The notes under the pieces are model-generated. The model saw only the letters and a list, made by a program, of their open reading frames with translations. It made no database searches and was not told the DNA's origin. The translations under genes and the position numbers were made by a program. Below, piece after piece: positions 42,190 through 50,798 of a stretch of 64,000 nucleotides of DNA. Where the stretch lies: NCBI GenBank assembly GCA_964518905.1, contig CAZFJL010000018.1:10926-74925 (forward strand), read 5' to 3'. Within the stretch, counting starts at the first letter, position 1. Each line of letters begins with the position of its first letter. The stretch is from RDYZ01 sp964518905 (GTDB lineage Bacteria > Cyanobacteriota > Cyanobacteriia > Cyanobacteriales > Geitlerinemataceae).

Positions 42190-43761
42190 CTATTCGCATG
42201 GATGTTCTGCGGTAACTTTGGATGAGTTTCTAGGATCTTCTATATAGCTGGATGGAACCCAAACCTCATGCTGGAGTGATTTAGATTTGATTTTCCACCA
42301 GAGGTTGTCAATACTCATCTGTATCAGCCTAACCTTTTCTCCATCTTTAATAATTTTGTCTTCACTCATATTCTCTGGATAGAGTGTCTTATCACAGCTA
42401 GGAGTATATCTCGACATCACCGCATCAGAATCGTCTGGCAATTTTACATAGCCATAATGTGTCATTTTGTGATGAATATGTTTCGCGGGAGCTACACAAA
42501 AAACAATCATCATAATGAAAATAATTATCTTATTTAAACAAGATCCCTCAGAAACAGGATAGTAATTCCCCGAAGAGTATGAGGGGCTAACATATTCAGG
42601 AGAAGAGGCTTGTGCTTGTTCCTGTTTTACATAAGGATCAATCTCCTGTAATGCCTTCTCTCTTTGGTCTTTTTCTTGATACTCTCTTTGCTTATTAAGT
42701 AATGAATGTTTGTATGGATCAAGCCACTCTTCCAAGAAGTAAGACAATCCCAAGGAATTTAAGATATCAACTCTCCGACGAAGCAATCCATTTCCCAAAA
42801 ACTTATATAGCTTTGGGTCATGACTTATATTGATAGATAAACAATATAAGTCTACTAAGTAAATAACCAACGCCGCGTAGAAATCGACAAATAAATCTCG
42901 AACTATATTATGAGGATTTTGCTCAGTCAATTCTTGCCTTTTTAGCAAAATTTGACTGAGTTCTCGCCATTCCCATTCTGGAAAGTTAGTCTGGCGAGCA
43001 TGAATTCCATCTATTTCTATATCCTGTCCAGGAGCGGATGCAATTACTTGAGTAAATATTTTATCTTGAGAGATATGAATGATCGGAGCAATAATGATAC
43101 CTGGTAGACAGTCTTCAATGAAGCTTTTTGCTGTCGTATCTTGAATGTATTCATTAATAAAGCTCTCTACATAAACTTGGTAGGATTCATTCTGTAGAGT
43201 TGTAGGATAAAATTCCGGAATGAGTTTCTGTAGTTTGGTTTTCAGCTCTATATCAATAGAGCTAAAAATACTTGAACTTGACTTATCTTCAACTGGAATA
43301 GGAATAATCCAAATTGTGCGAGGACGAGAACTTATCTTATCCTTAACCTTTGAGAACTCTGTTGCTAACGGATACTTATATTTCCTTTCTTCTTCTTGAT
43401 TAATCTTTTGCTGATATTTTTCTTTCTCTACCCTCAGCTTTTCTATCTCTATAAATGTTTGCTCCTGTTGGAGTTCAGGAGCTAAATAGAGATTTCTATT
43501 TAATGTTTCAATTTTGGCTTTGATCTCAATAAGTTTAGATTCTAATTCGCGGCTATTTTTGGTCTCTTCATACTTTTCTCTCGGTGCATGAAACTCAAAT
43601 CCAATATTAGTTTCTAGTCCTAAAAATTGACTTTCTAGCTCTTTGGTTCCTTGAATTACAACATGGAATACATTGTTGATTATATCTCTCTCTGCATGTT
43701 GCCCTTCATTGTTGGACTCATGATAATCTCCAGTGACGTCAATATTATGTTTACCCGTCAT
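42190..43761 (-). CDS. AT-rich membrane protein with N-terminal RDIINN motif, coiled coil and SH3b-like C-terminus
   Basis: The 523-residue protein begins MTGKHNIDVTGDYHESNNEG, then QHAERDIINN, close to the start of the divergent neighbour. Residues ~70-135 form a charged coiled coil (IEIKAKIETLNRNL, IEKLRVEKEKYQQKI). A central region (~140-400) is of unknown fold. One membrane helix lies near 424-440 (KIIIFIMMIVFCVAPA). The last ~80 residues (MSRYTPSCDKTLYP, GEKVRLIQMSIDNLWWKI, HEVWVPSSYI) resemble a bacterial SH3 domain. The gene is markedly AT-rich relative to its neighbours, suggesting horizontal origin. I infer a sensor or effector role; no catalytic motif is visible. Confidence 0.65.
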   Translation of the reverse strand: MTGKHNIDVTGDYHESNNEGQHAERDIINNVFHVVIQGTKELESQFLGLETNIGFEFHAPREKYEETKNSRELESKLIEIKAKIETLNRNLYLAPELQQEQTFIEIEKLRVEKEKYQQKINQEEERKYKYPLATEFSKVKDKISSRPRTIWIIPIPVEDKSSSSIFSSIDIELKTKLQKLIPEFYPTTLQNESYQVYVESFINEYIQDTTAKSFIEDCLPGIIIAPIIHISQDKIFTQVIASAPGQDIEIDGIHARQTNFPEWEWRELSQILLKRQELTEQNPHNIVRDLFVDFYAALVIYLVDLYCLSINISHDPKLYKFLGNGLLRRRVDILNSLGLSYFLEEWLDPYKHSLLNKQREYQEKDQREKALQEIDPYVKQEQAQASSPEYVSPSYSSGNYYPVSEGSCLNKIIIFIMMIVFCVAPAKHIHHKMTHYGYVKLPDDSDAVMSRYTPSCDKTLYPENMSEDKIIKDGEKVRLIQMSIDNLWWKIKSKSLQHEVWVPSSYIEDPRNSSKVTAEHPCE

Positions 43762-43935
43762 ACAATCTTTTTCCTGATAGATAGATCAAAACTTATCGTA
43801 ATCTAATGCCAAAATAGATTGGGTGTCTACAGTACAGATTCTTGAAATTCAAATACTTCAGACATTGCCATTGCAAGCAGTTACAATTCTAGCAATTGAC
43901 GATCCTATTATCCACATTCATCCTGAGAACTGATC

Positions 43936-44352
43936 ATGAGCCAAAACGACGGACGCCGAATCAACATGGGCAGCGGTAGTAACTACTATGAAAATAATGT
44001 TAGCAAAGGTGGTCAAAGTGCTGGACGCGACATCATCAATAACAACCAAGCCGCCCAAGGCATGACAAAAAACGACATCATCGAACTGCTCGCCTTCATC
44101 GAAAACGCCATCCAAACCCGCACCGACCTCCCCGACGACCTCAAACAAAAATCCATGCGCTACCTCGGAGCCGCCACCGAAGAAGCCAAAGAACCCGAAC
44201 CCGACAAACAGTTAATGTCCAGCAGCCTGAAAAAAGTCGGCTCCACGATCGCCGAAGCCAGCAAAACCGTCGAATCCGCCAAAGACTTCGCCGAAAAAGT
44301 CGCCCCCACCATGATCAAACTCGGTAAATGGCTCGGCGTTTTACTCATGTAG
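43936..44352 (+). CDS. Small protein with RDIINN N-terminal motif and hydrophobic tail
   Basis: The 138-residue protein begins MSQNDGRRINMGSGSNYYEN, then KGGQSAGRDIINNNQAAQG. This matches the start of the divergent gene (G-x-Y-x-E, then A-x-RDIINN). The middle is helical (DIIELLAFIENAIQTRTDL, KSMRYLGAATEEAKEPEP) and the end is amphipathic to hydrophobic (VAPTMIKLGKWLGVLLM), suggesting membrane insertion or pore formation. Similar N-terminal motifs occur in proteins of bacterial STAND/TRADD-N-associated networks; that link is my inference. The spacer to the divergent gene is 174 bp. Confidence 0.7.
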   Translation: MSQNDGRRINMGSGSNYYENNVSKGGQSAGRDIINNNQAAQGMTKNDIIELLAFIENAIQTRTDLPDDLKQKSMRYLGAATEEAKEPEPDKQLMSSSLKKVGSTIAEASKTVESAKDFAEKVAPTMIKLGKWLGVLLM

Positions 44353-44374
44353 CCAGACGATCGAACCCGCGTCG

Positions 44375-47062
44375 CTACACATCCGCCTCCAGCGACGCCT
44401 GCTTCGTCAACTTCGGCGGACTCGAAATCGCAGGCGTATCAAACGTCAGCTCATTATTTAAGACATCGATCGAAATCGTCGAATGGTTGTTAAACCGCCG
44501 CGAAAGCAACCCTTGCCCGATCGGACGCACCAACAACCGCTCCACCGTCCGCTCCATCTCCCGTGCCCCCATATCCGGATTGTAGCCCCGCTTCACCAGC
44601 AAATCGTACGCCGCACCGCTCATCGAAATATTAATCTGCCGATCGCTCAAACGCGATCGAATCTCATCCAGCAATTTATCCACAATCTCACGCACGATCG
44701 CAGGCGACAGCGGATAAAAATACACCACCTCACCAATCCGATTCAATAACTCAGGACGCAGATGCTGCGTCAACGCACGATTAATTTCCGCCTCGTAAAG
44801 ATCATGCCGCTCGGAGTCGCCCTCACACTCAAACCCCAACCCGCGATGTCCCGCCAGATTTGCGCCCAGATTTGAAGTCAGCACGATCGTCGCTTCGTTA
44901 AACAACACCTCCCGCCCCTGCGTATCCGTCAACCGTCCCTCATCCAACACCTGCAACAACAGATCCAACACCTGCGGATGCGCCTTCTCCACCTCATCGA
45001 ACAACACCACACTATAAGGATTCGTCCGCACCGCGCTGCTGAGTTGACCCTCGGTTTCGTGACCGATGTAGCCCGGAGGCGCACCGACGAGCCGCGAAAC
45101 AGAGTTCGGCTCCATATATTCCGACATATCGATCCGCACCAGACGACGCCGATCGTCAAACAAAAATTCCGCCAACGCCTGCGCCAGACGCGTTTTCCCC
45201 GTTCCCGTTTTCCCCACAAACAGAAACACACCCACCGGACGCTGCGGCACTTTCAGACCCGATCGCGCCGTCCGGATCGCATCCGACACCACCTCGATCG
45301 CCCGGTCTTGCCCCATCACCTGCTGCCGTAAAAAGCTCTCCATCCGCAACAGCCGCGATCGCTCATCCTCGCTGAGACGCTCGATCGGCAACCGGCAACG
45401 CTGGGCGATCGCCTGAACCACATCCAGCTCGCTTAACGTCAAAGCCGTTGACGGATTCGCGGGCGTGCTGAATACATCCGGACTCGCATCTAGGTCGTCA
45501 AAATTCAACCCCTCCGTAACGCTGTCCTCGAAAGAGGTCTTCGCTAAATTGTCCGACACACTGCGAGGCGCGGAACTTGTCCGGGGAGTTGTATGTAACG
45601 GGGTGCGGCTGAGGCTCGCAGAACTCTTGAGATTTTTAGCACTCTGGGGATTTTGACGATCGCGATGGCGGGTCGTCTCGTCGAGCGGCTGGGCGCTGGT
45701 CGGTAGCGGGGGGATCGGGGTTTCCATCTGGAGGCGAGCATTGGCGCAGGCGCGATCGATCGCGTCGATCGCCTTGTCGGGAAAACAGGCATCGGTGATG
45801 TAGCGCCCGCAGAGCGAAACCGCCGTATCGATCGCCGCGTCCGAAATTTTTAGCTGATGGTGCTGCTCGAAGCGCGGGCGCAACCCCCGCAGAATTTGGC
45901 GCGTCTCCTCTAGGTTGGGTTCATACACCCAGACCGTTTGAAACCGACGTTCGAGCGCTCCATCTTTTTCGATCGTCTGGCGATATTCCCGCACCGTCGT
46001 CGCACCAATGCAATGCAGCTCGCCGCGAGCCAGCGCCGGTTTGAGGATATTCGCCGCATCGCTCGCGCCAGCGCCTCCCGCACCTAGCACCGTATGAATT
46101 TCGTCAATAAAAATAATCGTGTTCTGGCTACTGCTCGCCTCGGTGACGATGCCCTGAATCCGCTCCTCAAATTCCCCGCGATACTTAGATCCGGCCAGCA
46201 ACGACGCCATCGACACCTCGACAACGCGCTGCTGCCGCAACACTTGGGGCGCGGCCTCGGTCATTAACCATTGGGTCAGTCCCTCGATGATGCAGGTTTT
46301 GCCGACGCCCGCTTCACCGACCAAAATCGCGTTGCGTTTGCGGCGCTGCATCAAAATGCTGGCTAGACTTCGGATTTCACGATCGCGCCCGATCGTCGGA
46401 TCGAGTTCGCCATCACGAGCCATTTGGGTCAGATCGCGCCCAAAGCTATCGAGCAAAGGCGTTTTGGACTTTTCTGAATTCCGAAAGAAGGGTGCTTCAT
46501 CGATCGGCATATCCACCACTTCTGCCCCCTCGGGCAGTATTTCCAGGGATTCCCAGTCCACCGCGTCAGTCTGCTGGCGATCAAACTGATAAACCCCCAT
46601 CTCGGATAGCAGCGAATCCCAGGGCGTATCCGGCTGCTCGAAGAGCGATTGCAACACATGGCAGGGACGCACGATCGCTTCGTCGATCGCGTGGAGCGCC
46701 GAGATTTCCTCCGCTCGCTCGAACACATCGCGGGAAAGGGCGTCGCGATGCATGATGCCTTCGTGGATGACGTTGCGATCGGTTCGCACCATGCGCGTCC
46801 GTAGGCGACGGCGAAAAACGGTCGGGTCGAGTCCCCAGTTTTCAAACCACTGCTGCAAAATTTGAACGTCTTTCTGAAATTCTTGACGCTGGCTGCGACT
46901 GTCGCGAATCTGCTTCGGACAAAATCGATCGATATCGAGATCACACAGCTTACAAATACCGAGCAGCAAATGAGCCGGTTCGATTTCTGTCGCATGACCG
47001 GACTTTGCTTCGATCGCAGCAATATTCCAAGCTAAGACGGTACTGGGCGCGTAAACAGCCAT
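44375..47062 (-). CDS. Clp-type double AAA+ ATPase without middle domain
   Basis: The 895-residue protein has a Clp N-domain-like start (MAVYAPSTVLAWNIAAIEAK). D1 has Walker A AILVGEAGVGKTCIIEGLTQ and Walker B NTIIFIDEIHTVLGAGGA. D2 has FLFVGKTGTGKTRLAQALAE, MSEYMEPNSVSRLVGAPPGY and VVLFDEVEKAHPQVLDLLLQ. The coiled M-domain of ClpB or ClpC is replaced by a ~90-residue Ser/Thr/Pro linker. A GLGFE loop follows TSNLGANLAGHR in D2, like the ClpP-contact loop of ClpC/ClpA. It probably unfolds proteins for ClpP or remodels a specific client. It is convergent with the small RDIINN gene, 22 bp apart. Confidence 0.88.
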   Translation of the reverse strand: MAVYAPSTVLAWNIAAIEAKSGHATEIEPAHLLLGICKLCDLDIDRFCPKQIRDSRSQRQEFQKDVQILQQWFENWGLDPTVFRRRLRTRMVRTDRNVIHEGIMHRDALSRDVFERAEEISALHAIDEAIVRPCHVLQSLFEQPDTPWDSLLSEMGVYQFDRQQTDAVDWESLEILPEGAEVVDMPIDEAPFFRNSEKSKTPLLDSFGRDLTQMARDGELDPTIGRDREIRSLASILMQRRKRNAILVGEAGVGKTCIIEGLTQWLMTEAAPQVLRQQRVVEVSMASLLAGSKYRGEFEERIQGIVTEASSSQNTIIFIDEIHTVLGAGGAGASDAANILKPALARGELHCIGATTVREYRQTIEKDGALERRFQTVWVYEPNLEETRQILRGLRPRFEQHHQLKISDAAIDTAVSLCGRYITDACFPDKAIDAIDRACANARLQMETPIPPLPTSAQPLDETTRHRDRQNPQSAKNLKSSASLSRTPLHTTPRTSSAPRSVSDNLAKTSFEDSVTEGLNFDDLDASPDVFSTPANPSTALTLSELDVVQAIAQRCRLPIERLSEDERSRLLRMESFLRQQVMGQDRAIEVVSDAIRTARSGLKVPQRPVGVFLFVGKTGTGKTRLAQALAEFLFDDRRRLVRIDMSEYMEPNSVSRLVGAPPGYIGHETEGQLSSAVRTNPYSVVLFDEVEKAHPQVLDLLLQVLDEGRLTDTQGREVLFNEATIVLTSNLGANLAGHRGLGFECEGDSERHDLYEAEINRALTQHLRPELLNRIGEVVYFYPLSPAIVREIVDKLLDEIRSRLSDRQINISMSGAAYDLLVKRGYNPDMGAREMERTVERLLVRPIGQGLLSRRFNNHSTISIDVLNNELTFDTPAISSPPKLTKQASLEADV

Positions 47063-47252
47063 CGATCAATCTAAAACTACTGGACGTGGGTAAACGAAAG
47101 GTGCGGCATCGGACTCCGCGAACGGGCGCACGCCGGGGTCAGCGTTGGTAAGCGATCACATTATCGCTGACGGACACCGAAATCCAATAACGTCGGCTCT
47201 GCAATTACGAAAACGCGCGAAAAACGTCCAGTGATGGACAACCTATCCAGCA

Positions 47253-48227
47253 TTATGCACCGGGCTCAATCGGGGATCGGGGAAGTCCCAAAATGGCGTT
47301 TAGAAAGGGCTGTGGATCATCGGCAACCCAGCCGAGGTCGGAGCTGTAGCGCAGCTCGAAGTGAAGGTGGGCGATCGTGACGTCGGGTTGACCGGTTTGG
47401 CCGACGGTGCCGATCGCTTCGCCAGCCGTGACGCGCTGTCCCAGGGTGACCGTCGTCGAGGCGAGATGGGCGTAACGGGTTTGGCGTCCGCCAGCATGGT
47501 TAATCACGATCAGTGTGCCGTAGGGATCGCGATCGCCCACAAAGGCGATCGTGCCATCGCCAGCGGCCTGCACGGAATCACCAACAGCGGCCACCATATC
47601 CACGCCGCTATGAAATGTCACGCGATCTAGGCCGGGGAGCAGCACCCAGCCGTAGCGGACGATCGGTTCCGTCGGCGCGGCGAGGGGATAGGTGTTGATG
47701 ATGGCGTCGGGGTCGGGATCGCTGGCCTCGGGGGTCGGGCGGGCGGGCGGTGCGATCGGCGATCGGGTGACGCCGGGAATAAAAACGGTGGCGGGAATCT
47801 GGCCGCAGCCATTCAGCTCGAACAGGGTATCGGCGCGAACGTTGTAGCGATCGGCGAGGTCGCGCCAGGTGTCGCCCGGTTCGGCGGTGACACGCACGCC
47901 GTTGTAGGGCGGGATCACGAGGGTTGAACCCACGGGCGGCGTGGCGTCGGTGGCGGTGCGAATGCTGGTGTTGAAGCCTGCGAGGGTAAAGATCGAAATG
48001 CCGTAGCGATCGGCGATCGCGGTCAGGGTCTCGCCCGCGCTGACGGTATGGGTTCCGAGGCGATCGAGTACCGGCGCTCGGCAGGTTTCCGCCGCTGCGG
48101 ATTTGGGCACAAGACCGCTAGCCGCAACGATCGCCAGCGCCCAGACCAAGTTCAGGCCAAAATGACGGCTGCGTTGTGCGTGCCTGCCTCTGTTAACAGC
48201 GTATTCATGCATTCTGCCGATTTTCAT
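47253..48227 (-). CDS. LysM and M23 (lysostaphin-like) peptidase
   Basis: The 324-residue protein has a signal peptide (LNLVWALAIVAASGLVPKSAAA), two LysM modules (HTVSAGETLTAIADRYGISI and VRVTAEPGDTWRDLADRYNV) and a C-terminal M23 domain with FHSGVDMVAAVGDSV, YGTLIVINHAGGRQTRYAHL and AHLHFELRY, containing the zinc ligands His, Asp and the H-x-H pair. It is exported and trims or remodels peptidoglycan cross-bridges. The ATG at 48227 fits; M6 (MHEYAV) is an alternative. Confidence 0.93.
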   Translation of the reverse strand: MKIGRMHEYAVNRGRHAQRSRHFGLNLVWALAIVAASGLVPKSAAAETCRAPVLDRLGTHTVSAGETLTAIADRYGISIFTLAGFNTSIRTATDATPPVGSTLVIPPYNGVRVTAEPGDTWRDLADRYNVRADTLFELNGCGQIPATVFIPGVTRSPIAPPARPTPEASDPDPDAIINTYPLAAPTEPIVRYGWVLLPGLDRVTFHSGVDMVAAVGDSVQAAGDGTIAFVGDRDPYGTLIVINHAGGRQTRYAHLASTTVTLGQRVTAGEAIGTVGQTGQPDVTIAHLHFELRYSSDLGWVADDPQPFLNAILGLPRSPIEPGA

Positions 48228-48306
48228 TTCACCGAACCCTTACCGAACCCTTGCCAAAACGTTGTCGAACTTATTGTCAAACTTGTTGCCGAACTTGTTG
48301 TCGAAC

Positions 48307-49128
48307 TCACCGAATAACCGTACTAATCAGCCACTCCCAGGCTTGTTCCGGCAATAGCCAGCGCAGGAAGACAAAGATCTCGGCATCGAGAGGCGTGGCG
48401 TAGCGGCGATCGGGATTGGAACTATTGACCGCTTTAGACACCGCCTGAGCTACACAGTCAGGCGAACTAGCATTGCTGTAGCGCGAGAGGAGTTTTTTTA
48501 CCGGGGCGATTTGGTCGCTGTAGGCCGACCCAACGGAGGTTTGCTCCAAGGTCTGAGCCGCCACCTGAGACCATTCGCTTTCGATCTGACCGGGCTGCAC
48601 GATCACCACACGAATGCCAAAGGGAGCCACTTCCACACGGAGCGTATCGGACAGCACTTCGAGGGCGTGCTTGGTCGCGTGATACCAACCGCCGATCGGC
48701 ATCCAGATCCGACCGCCCATCGAGCTGATATTGACGATCGTCCCCGATTTCGCGGCTCGCATCGTGGGCAAAACCAACTGTGTCAGCCGCATCAGCCCAA
48801 AGACATTCACCTCAAATTGCCGTCGGGCTTCCTCGATCGGCACGTCCTCCAATGCGCCATAGGAACCGTAGCCCGCATTATTGACTAGCGCATCAATCCG
48901 ACCTTCCGCCGCGAGCAATGTTTGGATCGCGGCGGTCATGCTGGCCTCATCGGTCACGTCGATCGCCAGCACCTTCGCGCCCGCTGCGGCGATCGCGTCC
49001 ATTTTGTCCAGGCGACGCGCGGCTCCGTAGACGATCCAACCGTCCGCGATCAGTTGCAGGACGATCGCTTTACCAATGCCGGACGAAGCGCCCGTCACGA
49101 GGGCAACCGATGAGGATGTTGCTGTCAT
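48307..49128 (-). CDS. Short-chain dehydrogenase/reductase
   Basis: The 273-residue classical SDR has VALVTGASSGIGKAIVLQL (NAD(P) binding), DALVNNAGYGSYGALEDV, GTIVNISSMGGRI with catalytic Ser, and GWYHATKHALEVLSDTLR with the Y-x-x-x-K pair. It oxidises or reduces a small alcohol or ketone. Substrate unknown. It is followed downstream (minus) by the M23 peptidase gene with a 79-bp spacer; a link is not evident. Confidence 0.92.
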   Translation of the reverse strand: MTATSSSVALVTGASSGIGKAIVLQLIADGWIVYGAARRLDKMDAIAAAGAKVLAIDVTDEASMTAAIQTLLAAEGRIDALVNNAGYGSYGALEDVPIEEARRQFEVNVFGLMRLTQLVLPTMRAAKSGTIVNISSMGGRIWMPIGGWYHATKHALEVLSDTLRVEVAPFGIRVVIVQPGQIESEWSQVAAQTLEQTSVGSAYSDQIAPVKKLLSRYSNASSPDCVAQAVSKAVNSSNPDRRYATPLDAEIFVFLRWLLPEQAWEWLISTVIR

Positions 49129-49190
49129 GGGTTTTGTGTTAACGATTGAACGTGAGTTCGGGATAAGAAATCTTTGCGCTCAGGGCTTTT

Positions 49191-49314
49191 CCCTCACCCT
49201 AAATCCCTCTCCCAGGCCGGGAGAGGGACTTTGAGCTATGAATCTGGCTCCCCTTCTCCCAAATGGGGAGAAGCGATGCACTGAGCGTGTCGAAGTGGGG
49301 TTGGGGGATGAGGG
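49191..49314. repeat. Interspersed hairpin-rich repeat element
   Basis: The element begins CCCTCACCCTAAATCCCTCT and ends GGGGTTGGGGGATGAGGG, so its ends are complementary. Internal hairpins are CCCTCTCCC/GGGAGAGGG and CTTCTCCC/GGGGAGAAG. A short CACTGAGCGTGTCGAAGTG repeat is inserted near the right arm. Elements of this composition are dispersed in cyanobacterial genomes. No gene is in 49129-49386. Confidence 0.7.
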
Positions 49315-49386
49315 CAAGGTCAGACTCAAGGGAAATCCCAATGGCAGCATCTAGATCTCAGCTAATTAACCCGTCTGATCGTTTGA

Positions 49387-50712
49387 TTATCCGATCAAAT
49401 CACGATGGGTAAATGGTTTCGCGTTGGTTCCGGCATAGGTCGCCGCCACATGACCATCACCCACAACCTTATATTTGTACGTCACCAAGCCATCGAGACC
49501 GACCGGGCCGCGTGGCGGCAAAGTTTGGGTACTGATGCCCACCTCCGCGCCAAAGCCGTAGCGGAAACCGTCCGAAAACCGGGTCGAGCAGTTGTGAAAG
49601 ACCCCGGCGCTATCGACACGGGCGAGGAAATCGGCGGCGATCGCGGCGTCTTCCGTGACGATCGCATCGGTGTGACGCGAGGCGTAGGTGCTGATGTGAT
49701 CCAAGGCCGCGTCAAAATCTGCGACCACTTTCACCGACAGGATCAGATCGCTATATTCCGTTGACCAATCCTCATCCGTAGCCGCTTCGATATTGACGTA
49801 TTTTCGCGTCGCCGCGTCCCCGCGAACCGTCACCTGTTTCGCTTCCAGCGCTGCGACCACCTGGGGCAAAAAGTCCGCCGCGATCGCCTCGTGTACCAGC
49901 AGCGTTTCCATCGCATTACAGGCCGCCGGATACTGCACCTTCGAGTCCACCGCGATCGTCACCGCTTTCGCCAGATCCGCCGCCTGATCGACATAGACAT
50001 GACAAATCCCATCGGCATGACCTAAAACCGGAATCCGCGTATTGTCCTGCACAAACCGCACGAACGAATTAGAACCGCGCGGAATAATCAGATCCACGTA
50101 GCGATCGAGCGCGAGCAGCGATCGGGTTTCTTCCCGCGTCGTCAAAAGCTGCACCACATCGGGATCAACCCCCGCCGCCGTCAGTCCTGCGCGTACCGCC
50201 GTGACGATCGCCCGACAGGAATGGATCGCCTCGCGTCCCCCCTTCAAGATCACGCCGTTCCCCGACTTGATCGCCAAACTGGAAATCTGGATCGCCGCGT
50301 CCGGTCGCGCCTCGAAGATCACGCCGAGCACCCCGAGCGGGCAGGTGATCCGCTGGAGCGTCAAGCCGGTGTCGAGTTCCCGGTGAATCTGCACCTCGCC
50401 AACGGGATCGGCGAGTTTGCCCACGTCGCGCACCCCGGCGATCGTGCCGCTCAGTTTGGCCGCGTCGAGTTTGAGACGGTTATAGAGCGGAGTCGCGATG
50501 CCGTCGGCTTGCGCTTGCTGACAGTCGATCGCATTCGCCGCGAGAATCTCAGGCTCGGCAGCACTCAGGGCAGCAGCGACGGCAGCGATCGCGGCATTGC
50601 GATCCGCCGTCGGCAAAATCGCCAACCCCTGAGCCGCGCTACGGGTACGACGAGCGATCGCCGTTAAATTATGATCAGCATGGATATTGGAAGCAGGAAC
50701 AGTCGCGGTCAT
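49387..50712 (-). CDS. proA: Glutamate-5-semialdehyde dehydrogenase (gamma-glutamyl phosphate reductase)
   Basis: The 441-residue protein has the ALDH-like fold of ProA: CPLGVLGVIFEARPDAAIQI, SGNGVILKGGREAIHSCRAI, PRGSNSFVRFVQDNTRIPVL and the catalytic-Cys region QYPAACNAMETLLVHE, ending RGPVGLDGLVTYKYKV. It reduces gamma-glutamyl phosphate to the semialdehyde in proline synthesis. It stands alone on the minus strand, proB not adjacent. Confidence 0.97.
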   Translation of the reverse strand: MTATVPASNIHADHNLTAIARRTRSAAQGLAILPTADRNAAIAAVAAALSAAEPEILAANAIDCQQAQADGIATPLYNRLKLDAAKLSGTIAGVRDVGKLADPVGEVQIHRELDTGLTLQRITCPLGVLGVIFEARPDAAIQISSLAIKSGNGVILKGGREAIHSCRAIVTAVRAGLTAAGVDPDVVQLLTTREETRSLLALDRYVDLIIPRGSNSFVRFVQDNTRIPVLGHADGICHVYVDQAADLAKAVTIAVDSKVQYPAACNAMETLLVHEAIAADFLPQVVAALEAKQVTVRGDAATRKYVNIEAATDEDWSTEYSDLILSVKVVADFDAALDHISTYASRHTDAIVTEDAAIAADFLARVDSAGVFHNCSTRFSDGFRYGFGAEVGISTQTLPPRGPVGLDGLVTYKYKVVGDGHVAATYAGTNAKPFTHRDLIG

Positions 50713-50798
50713 TACAGTGTGGCTTTAGCGGTATAGAGTCGGTAGACGGTCTTCATTCACTCACTCAACTGTAATCGATCGCCTGGTCTCTAAGGTCT

